64,000 nt of DNA, taken from NCBI RefSeq assembly GCF_000718305.1, contig NZ_JOFQ01000011.1, positions 415,933 through 479,932 of the forward strand, read 5' to 3'. This stretch comes from Streptomyces niger. Lineage in GTDB: Bacteria > Actinomycetota > Actinomycetes > Streptomycetales > Streptomycetaceae. The position numbers were made by a program, and so were the translations under genes. The notes beneath the pieces are model-generated. The model had not been told where the DNA came from. It worked only from the letters and a program-made list of their open reading frames with translations, and searched no databases. The first letter of the stretch is position 1; each line of letters starts with the position of its first letter. This document shows positions 59,348 to 64,000 of the stretch, piece after piece.

Positions 59348-61702
59348 ATGCCCGCACCAGGTGGCTCCGCCGCATCGCCTCGCTTCAGCATCGTCGTGCC
59401 GGTCTTCAAGGTGCAGGGCTACCTCCGCGCCTGCCTGGATTCGGTGCTGGCCCAGACGTACGGCGACTTCGAGGTCGTCGCGGTCGACGACCGCTCGCCC
59501 GACGGCTCGGGGGCGATCCTGGACGAGTACGCGGCCCGTGACCCGCGCGTCGTCCCGCTGCACCTGCCCGAGAACAAGGGCATCGGCAACGCCCGGAACG
59601 AGGGCGTGGCGCAGGCCCGCGGCGACTACCTCCTCTTCCTCGACAGCGACGACACGCTGCTGCCGGACGCGCTGGAGTCCATAGCCGGCCGGCTGAAGGA
59701 GACCGAGGACCCGGACATCCTGGTCTACGACTACGCGCGCACCTTCTGGTGGGGCGAGGCCAAGCGCAACCGCGACGCCGAGGTGCTGTCCGCGCCCGGC
59801 CCCGAGGTCGGCTCCATCGACGACCGGCCCGACCTGCTGCGCCTGTTCACCGTCGTGTGGAACAAGGCCTACCGGCGCGACTTCTACCTCGCCGGCGGCT
59901 TCAGCTTCCCCGACGGCTTCTACGAGGACGCGGTCGTCGTCTACGAGTCGCTGTTCAGCGCCGACCGCATCGCGCTGCTGGACCAGGTCTGCGTGCACTA
60001 CCGCCAGCGCCGCCAGGGCAACGCGCTGCGCACCCCCAGCCGGGCGCACTTCGCCGCCTTCGCCCAGTACGAGCGGCTGTTCGCGTTCGTCGAGGAGCGG
60101 CCGGCGCTGCACCGCTGGCGCGCCTTCCTCTTCGAGCACATGATCGACCACTACCTCTTCATCCTGGCCCGCCCGGACCGGGTGCCCACCGCCGCCCGCC
60201 CGGAGTTCTTCCGGCTGGCGGCCCAGCACTACCGCCGCTACCGGCCCGCCGACTTCGTCCGTCCCAAGGGCGTGATGGGCGTCCAGTACGACGCGCTCGC
60301 CCGCGGCTCCTACACCGCGTACGCCGCGCTGAAGCTGGCCGCCAGGGGCCGCAAGAAGGCCGCGGGCCGCCTGAAGAAGGCCAAGCACTCCCTCGGCAAG
60401 CAGGCGTACGCGCGCTTCTACCAGCTCCAGCTGCACCGCCCGCTGGACCCGCACCTCGCCGTCTACGCCGCGTACTGGAACCGCACGCCCGCCTGCAACC
60501 CGCTCGCGATCTACGAGAAGGCCAAGGAGCTGGCGCCGCACATCCACGGCGTATGGGTGGTCAAGCAGGACATGGTGGAGAGCCTCCCCGCGGGCATCGA
60601 CCACGTGGTGGTCAACTCCCCGCGCTACTGGGAGGTGATGGCCCGCGCCACGTACCTCGTCAACAACGTCAACTTCGCCGACGCGGTCGTGAAGCGCCCC
60701 GGGCAGATCCACCTCCAGACCCACCACGGCACCCCGCTCAAGCGGATGGGCATCGACCAGCAGCAGTACCCGGCCGCCGCCAAGGGCATGTCGATGCGCA
60801 AGCTGCTGCAGCGCGCCGACCGCTGGGACTTCAGCGTCTCCTCGAACCAGCACACCACCGAGCAGTGGGAGCGGGTCTACCCCTGCTCCTTCCAGTCGCT
60901 GGACACCGGCTACCCGCGCAACGACGTGTACTACCGGGCGACCGCCCAGGACGTCCTGGACATCCGCGCGCGCCTCGGCATCGCCCCGGGCCGCACCGCC
61001 GTCCTGTACGCGCCGACCGTCCGCGACTACCAGAACGGGTACGTGCCGCGGATGGACCTGGAGCGCGTCACCCGCGAACTGGGCCCGGACGTGGTGCTGC
61101 TGGTGCGCACCCACTACTTCTACGGCGAGAACGACCGGCTGGCCGAGCTCCAGGAGCAGGGCGCGCTGATCGACGTCTCGCGCCACCCGTCGGTCGAGGA
61201 GCTGTGCCTGGCCGCCGACGCGCTGATCACGGACTACTCGTCGATCATGTTCGACTACGCCAACCTCGACCGGCCGATCATCACCTACGCGGACGACTGG
61301 GACGTGTACGTGAAGTCCCGCGGCGTCACCTTCGACCTGCTCTCCGGCGAGCCGGGCGACACGCCGGGCATCGTGGCCACCAACGAAGGCGAGCTGATCG
61401 CCGCCTTCCAGGACGGCAGCTGGGACGGCGAGGAGGCCGCGGCCCGCCGCGCCGCGTTCCGCGCCCGCTTCTGCCAGTGGGACGACGGACACGCGGCCGA
61501 GCGCGTGGTCCGCCGGGTCTTCCTGGACCAGGAGGCGACGCCGGCCGTCCTGCCGCTCGACGAGCGCACGGTCGCGCCGACCCCGCGCGAGGCGGCGGCG
61601 ACCGGCGCGGGCCTGGCCACGCTGCCGGTGCAGACCGGCACGGTCGTCACCGACAACCCGGGCGCCGAGGCCACCCCGTCCGACATGGGCCTGGCTGGTT
61701 GA
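59348..61702 (+). CDS. GT2-CDP-glycerol:glycerophosphotransferase fusion
   Basis: The 784-residue protein starts at ATG 59348 with GAGGAG upstream. GT2 domain (about 10-250; FSIVVPVFKVQGYLRACLDSVLAQ, VAVDDRSPDGSG, FLDSDDTLLP), a Lys-rich linker, then a TagB/TagF domain with intact LQTHHGTPLKRMGIDQ, AVLYAPTVRDYQNGY, LLVRTHYFYG and ITDYSSIMFDYANLDRPIITY. It is the closest in architecture to the 41299 protein but keeps the catalytic His. An AT-rich 135-bp upstream region (tatttttaacgaacaagc) is unusual here and probably holds its own promoter. Confidence 0.92.
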   Translation: MPAPGGSAASPRFSIVVPVFKVQGYLRACLDSVLAQTYGDFEVVAVDDRSPDGSGAILDEYAARDPRVVPLHLPENKGIGNARNEGVAQARGDYLLFLDSDDTLLPDALESIAGRLKETEDPDILVYDYARTFWWGEAKRNRDAEVLSAPGPEVGSIDDRPDLLRLFTVVWNKAYRRDFYLAGGFSFPDGFYEDAVVVYESLFSADRIALLDQVCVHYRQRRQGNALRTPSRAHFAAFAQYERLFAFVEERPALHRWRAFLFEHMIDHYLFILARPDRVPTAARPEFFRLAAQHYRRYRPADFVRPKGVMGVQYDALARGSYTAYAALKLAARGRKKAAGRLKKAKHSLGKQAYARFYQLQLHRPLDPHLAVYAAYWNRTPACNPLAIYEKAKELAPHIHGVWVVKQDMVESLPAGIDHVVVNSPRYWEVMARATYLVNNVNFADAVVKRPGQIHLQTHHGTPLKRMGIDQQQYPAAAKGMSMRKLLQRADRWDFSVSSNQHTTEQWERVYPCSFQSLDTGYPRNDVYYRATAQDVLDIRARLGIAPGRTAVLYAPTVRDYQNGYVPRMDLERVTRELGPDVVLLVRTHYFYGENDRLAELQEQGALIDVSRHPSVEELCLAADALITDYSSIMFDYANLDRPIITYADDWDVYVKSRGVTFDLLSGEPGDTPGIVATNEGELIAAFQDGSWDGEEAAARRAAFRARFCQWDDGHAAERVVRRVFLDQEATPAVLPLDERTVAPTPREAAATGAGLATLPVQTGTVVTDNPGAEATPSDMGLAG

Positions 61703-61710
61703 CGGGCAGT

Positions 61711-61748
61711 CCCGCGCCCCGCAAGGGGCGCGGGGAACTGCGCGCTCA
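61711..61748. repeat. Dispersed Streptomyces intergenic hairpin repeat (copy 3)
   Basis: ccgcgcccc-gcaa-ggggcgcgg followed by ggaactgcgcg: a 9-bp perfect stem (61712-61720/61725-61733) in the opposite orientation to copies 1 and 2, between convergent genes; likely terminator. Confidence 0.8.
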
Positions 61749-61795
61749 GCCACGGCCGGCCCGCAGTCGAAAACCGCGCCCCTGCCGAAACGGCG

Positions 61796-62431
61796 CTACG
61801 CGCCACGCGCACCGAGCGCCGTCGCCACCGCCGCCGCCAGCTCGTCCAGGTACCCCTTGGGCAGGTCCCCCCGAAGGACCACCACCCGCCAGTACAGCGG
61901 CCCGGTGATCAGATCAAGGGCGAGACGTACATCGCAGCCCTCCGGCAGCTCGCCGCGCTCCACGGCCCGCCCCACCATCGCCCGCGTCATCGACTCCTGG
62001 GAGTCATGCAGCGCCGTCCGCAGCGCCTCGGCGATCTCCGGACTGCGCGCCGCCTCCGCCAGCAGGTCCGGGATGATCTGCGCCGCCATCGGATGGCGCA
62101 GCGCCCGCGACGCCACCTCCAGCAGCATCCGTACGTCACCGCGCAGCGTGCCGGTGTCGGGCACCGGCATGCCCTCGGCGGCCAGCGCGGTGACCACGTC
62201 CAGGACCAGGTGCAGCTTGGAGCGCCAGCGGCGGTACACGGCCGTCTTGCCGACCCCGGCGCGGCGCGCGATGCCCTCGATCGACATCCGGCCGAACCCG
62301 ACGGCCGCCAGCTCCGCGAAGACCGCTGCCCTGATGGCGGCGGTCTTCTCCTCGCGCAGCACGGCGGCGCCGGCCGGGGCGCGGCGCGCCGTTTTCGACA
62401 ACGCTGCTTCATTGGACATGCAAGGAAGCAT
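61796..62431 (-). CDS. TetR-family transcriptional regulator
   Basis: The about 211-residue protein starts at ATG 62431; ATG 62419 is an alternative, and neither has a clear ribosome site, so a leaderless message is possible. N-terminal TetR helix-turn-helix: EEKTAAIRAAVFAELAAVGFGRMSIEGIARRAGVGKTAVYRRWRSKLHLVLDVV; the C-terminal domain resembles TetR_C_11/C_16 (LLAEAARSPEIAEALRTALHDSQ). A 15-bp palindrome lies between it and the divergent exporter genes, so it probably represses both. Confidence 0.9.
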   Translation of the reverse strand: MLPCMSNEAALSKTARRAPAGAAVLREEKTAAIRAAVFAELAAVGFGRMSIEGIARRAGVGKTAVYRRWRSKLHLVLDVVTALAAEGMPVPDTGTLRGDVRMLLEVASRALRHPMAAQIIPDLLAEAARSPEIAEALRTALHDSQESMTRAMVGRAVERGELPEGCDVRLALDLITGPLYWRVVVLRGDLPKGYLDELAAAVATALGARGA

Positions 62432-62440
62432 AGCGACGCG

Positions 62441-62455
62441 ACGCAACGGTTGCGT
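62441..62455. promoter_or_regulatory. Candidate TetR operator
   Basis: ACGCAACGGTTGCGT is a perfect 15-bp palindrome around a central G, 10 bp before the tetR start and overlapping the -35 of the exporter promoter. Confidence 0.6.
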
Positions 62456-62479
62456 TTCGACGTACTGGCCCCCTACTCT
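62450..62479 (+). promoter_or_regulatory. Candidate promoter of the TagGH-like exporter
   Basis: TTGCGT (62450-62455), an 18-nt spacer and TACTCT (62474-62479) fit a housekeeping-type promoter and would leave a leader of about 90 nt before the permease start. Confidence 0.4.
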
Positions 62480-62577
62480 CAGGTTGCGACGATACGGAGC
62501 CGTCTCGTCGTGAGTTCCTCAGCCTCGCGGTGCCACCAGCCTTCGTTGCGCCCGCGTCCACGCACGAAAGCGGACTG

Positions 62578-63489
62578 ATGTCTCAGACCCTCACGCGTCC
62601 GGTCCCCGCCGCCCCGGCGGACCCCGACCCACGCGCCCTCGCCGAGCGGTACGGCCTCTCCGTCAGCGGCCGCCGCCCCTCGCTCCCCTCGTACGTCCGT
62701 CAGCTCTGGGCACGGCGCCACTTCATCTCGGCGTTCTCCAGCGCCAAGCTGACCGCCCAGTACAGCCAGGCCAAGCTCGGCCAGCTGTGGCAGGTCGTGA
62801 CGCCGCTGCTGAACGCGCTGGTCTACTACCTGATCTTCGGCCTGCTGCTGGGGACGAACCGGCATGTGGACGACTACATCCCGTTCCTGGTCACCGGCGT
62901 CTTCATCTTCACCTTCACGCAGAGCTCGGTGCTGGCGGGGACCCGGGCCATCTCCGGCAACCTCGGCCTGGTCCGCGCGCTGCACTTCCCGCGCGCCTGC
63001 CTGCCGATCTCGTTCTGCCTGATGCAGCTCAAGCAGCTGCTGTTCTCCATGGGCGTGCTGGTCGTCATCGTGCTGGCGTTCGGGATCGCGCCGGGCTGGT
63101 CGTGGCTGCTGGCGATCCCGGCGCTGTGCCTGCAATTCGTCTTCAACACCGGACTGGCCATGATCATGGCGCGGCTGGGCAGCAAGACCCCGGACCTCGC
63201 GCAGCTGATGCCGTTCATCCTGCGCACCTGGATGTACGCCTCCGGCGTCATGTACAGCATCAGCGCGGTGACCGCGGGCAAGAACATCCCCGGCTTCGTC
63301 CACTTCCTGCTGGACGTGAACCCGGCCGCGGTCTACATCGACCTGATGCGCTTCTCGCTCATCGACTCCTTCCACTCCGACCAGCTGCCGCCGCACGTAT
63401 GGCCGCTGGCGCTGGGCTGGGCGGTCGTGATGGGGGTCGTGGGTTTCGTGTACTTCTGGAAGGCGGAGGAGCGGTACGGCCGTGGCTGA
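62578..63489 (+). CDS. ABC-2 type polysaccharide/teichoic acid exporter permease (TagG-like)
   Basis: The 303-residue protein starts at ATG 62578. It has a cytoplasmic N-terminus, then the family motif LTAQYSQAKLGQLWQVVTPLLNALVYYLIFGLLLG and six membrane segments, with GNLGLVRALHFPRACLPIS between them. This is the TagG/KpsM/RfbD family, which exports undecaprenyl-linked teichoic acid or polysaccharide. Its 3' end overlaps the ATPase gene by 8 bp. Placed next to four TagF-like transferases, it is the likely exporter of their product. Confidence 0.92.
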   Translation: MSQTLTRPVPAAPADPDPRALAERYGLSVSGRRPSLPSYVRQLWARRHFISAFSSAKLTAQYSQAKLGQLWQVVTPLLNALVYYLIFGLLLGTNRHVDDYIPFLVTGVFIFTFTQSSVLAGTRAISGNLGLVRALHFPRACLPISFCLMQLKQLLFSMGVLVVIVLAFGIAPGWSWLLAIPALCLQFVFNTGLAMIMARLGSKTPDLAQLMPFILRTWMYASGVMYSISAVTAGKNIPGFVHFLLDVNPAAVYIDLMRFSLIDSFHSDQLPPHVWPLALGWAVVMGVVGFVYFWKAEERYGRG

Positions 63490-64000
63490 GCAGCAGAGCA
63501 CCGAACTGGAGCAGCCGACGGTCGAGGCCGCGGCGGCAGGTGAGGAGCGCGTTCCCACCGTCATCGCCGACGACCTGCACATCGTGTACCGGGTCTACGG
63601 CACCGGCGCGGGCCGGGGCAGTGCCACCGCGGCGCTGAACCGCATCATCCGGCGCAAGCCGTCGACCGGCGTCCGCGAGGTGCACGCGGTCAAGGGCGTG
63701 ACCTTCACCGCCTACCGGGGCGAGTCCATCGGCCTGATCGGCACCAACGGCTCGGGCAAGTCCACCCTGCTCAAGGCGGTGGCGGGGCTGCTGCCGGCCG
63801 AGCGCGGGCACGTCTACACCCACGGCCAGCCCTCGCTGCTGGGGGTGAACGCGGCGCTGATGAACGACCTGACCGGCGAGCGCAACGTCATCCTGGGCGG
63901 GCTGGCCATGGGCATGTCGCGGGACCAGGTGCGCGAGCGCTATCAGCAGATCGTCGACTTCTCCGGGATCAACGAGAAGGGCGACTTCATCAGCCTGCCG
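63482..64000 (+). CDS. ABC exporter ATP-binding protein (TagH-like), partial
   Basis: The gene starts at GTG 63482 and runs off the right edge; 173 residues are visible. After an acidic N-terminus comes VIADDLHIVYRVYGTG, a long basic insert (ATAALNRIIRRKPSTGVREVHAVKGV), Walker A GLIGTNGSGKSTLLKAVAG, and the TagH/Wzt-type LLGVNAALMNDLTGERNVILGGLAMG. The signature motif and Walker B lie outside the window. With the overlapping permease it forms the exporter. Confidence 0.92.
   Translation, partial: MAEQQSTELEQPTVEAAAAGEERVPTVIADDLHIVYRVYGTGAGRGSATAALNRIIRRKPSTGVREVHAVKGVTFTAYRGESIGLIGTNGSGKSTLLKAVAGLLPAERGHVYTHGQPSLLGVNAALMNDLTGERNVILGGLAMGMSRDQVRERYQQIVDFSGINEKGDFISLP

Noticed and set aside
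1..64000. CRISPR arrays, tRNAs, rRNAs, insertion sequences or prophage
   Set aside because: No regular spacer arrays, no tRNA cloverleaf other than the tmRNA, no transposase, integrase or phage structural gene were recognised.

Overview
The window looks like a chromosomal core segment of a Streptomyces (or close Kitasatospora-type) genome. Supporting evidence: very high GC with strong third-position GC, frequent GTG/TTG starts, a tmRNA whose tag reads ANTKRDSFALAA, a subtilisin-inhibitor (SSI) family gene, an actinobacterial HelD, an ECF sigma/anti-sigma pair, and one rare TTA codon. From memory, the gene order between about 4 kb and 41 kb follows the S. coelicolor SCO2947-SCO2980 region (murA, hupA, malic enzyme, sigU, nnaR, narK, smpB, ftsX/ftsE, prfB, pkaB/pkaA). 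I used that recollection to support names but could not check it here. No insertion sequence, prophage, CRISPR array, tRNA or rRNA was seen.

Layout. 1-3 kb: the start of a molybdenum-hydroxylase-type operon (FAD subunit, then a protein with a very long low-complexity N-terminus, cut by the window edge). 3.7-7.4 kb: SSI inhibitor, DUF3039 protein, YqgE, MurA, HU protein. 7.8-9.7 kb: malic enzyme and cold-shock protein. 9.69-9.85 kb: a candidate structured small RNA with its own promoter. 9.9-17.3 kb: HelD, RsuA/SigU, a CGNR regulator, and NnaR/NarK for nitrate/nitrite assimilation with candidate GlnR sites. 17.4-22.2 kb: LysR/MFS divergent pair, epoxide hydrolase, secreted esterase. 22.3-29.3 kb: the housekeeping block ssrA, smpB, S41 protease, ftsX, ftsE, a small zinc-ribbon membrane protein, an LAETG-anchored Gly/Asp/Asn-rich surface protein, and prfB. 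29.4-37.4 kb: two membrane Ser/Thr kinases and a divergent FHA-FtsK-like ATPase. 37.6-41.2 kb: a carbohydrate ABC importer without its own ATPase.

41.3-64 kb is a large cell-envelope polymer locus, probably for a teichoic-acid-like or phosphodiester-linked glycopolymer. It contains four GT2-CDP-glycerol-type phosphotransferase fusion proteins, two Stealth-family phosphotransferases (one fused behind a GT4 glycosyltransferase), a GT39-like membrane glycosyltransferase, a methyltransferase, a GalE-type epimerase, a TetR regulator with a palindromic site on the exporter promoter, and the TagG/TagH-like ABC exporter, which runs off the right edge. The likely flow is: GalE supplies nucleotide sugar, the glycosyl/phospho-transferases build the chain on the cytoplasmic face, and TagGH exports it. 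One fusion protein has lost the His of the HGTP motif and also carries the only TTA codon I found.

Most promising for follow-up: the candidate sRNA between cspA and helD; the odd members of the envelope-polymer locus; the ABC permease with a large extracytoplasmic insertion; and the FHA-FtsK protein next to the kinases.
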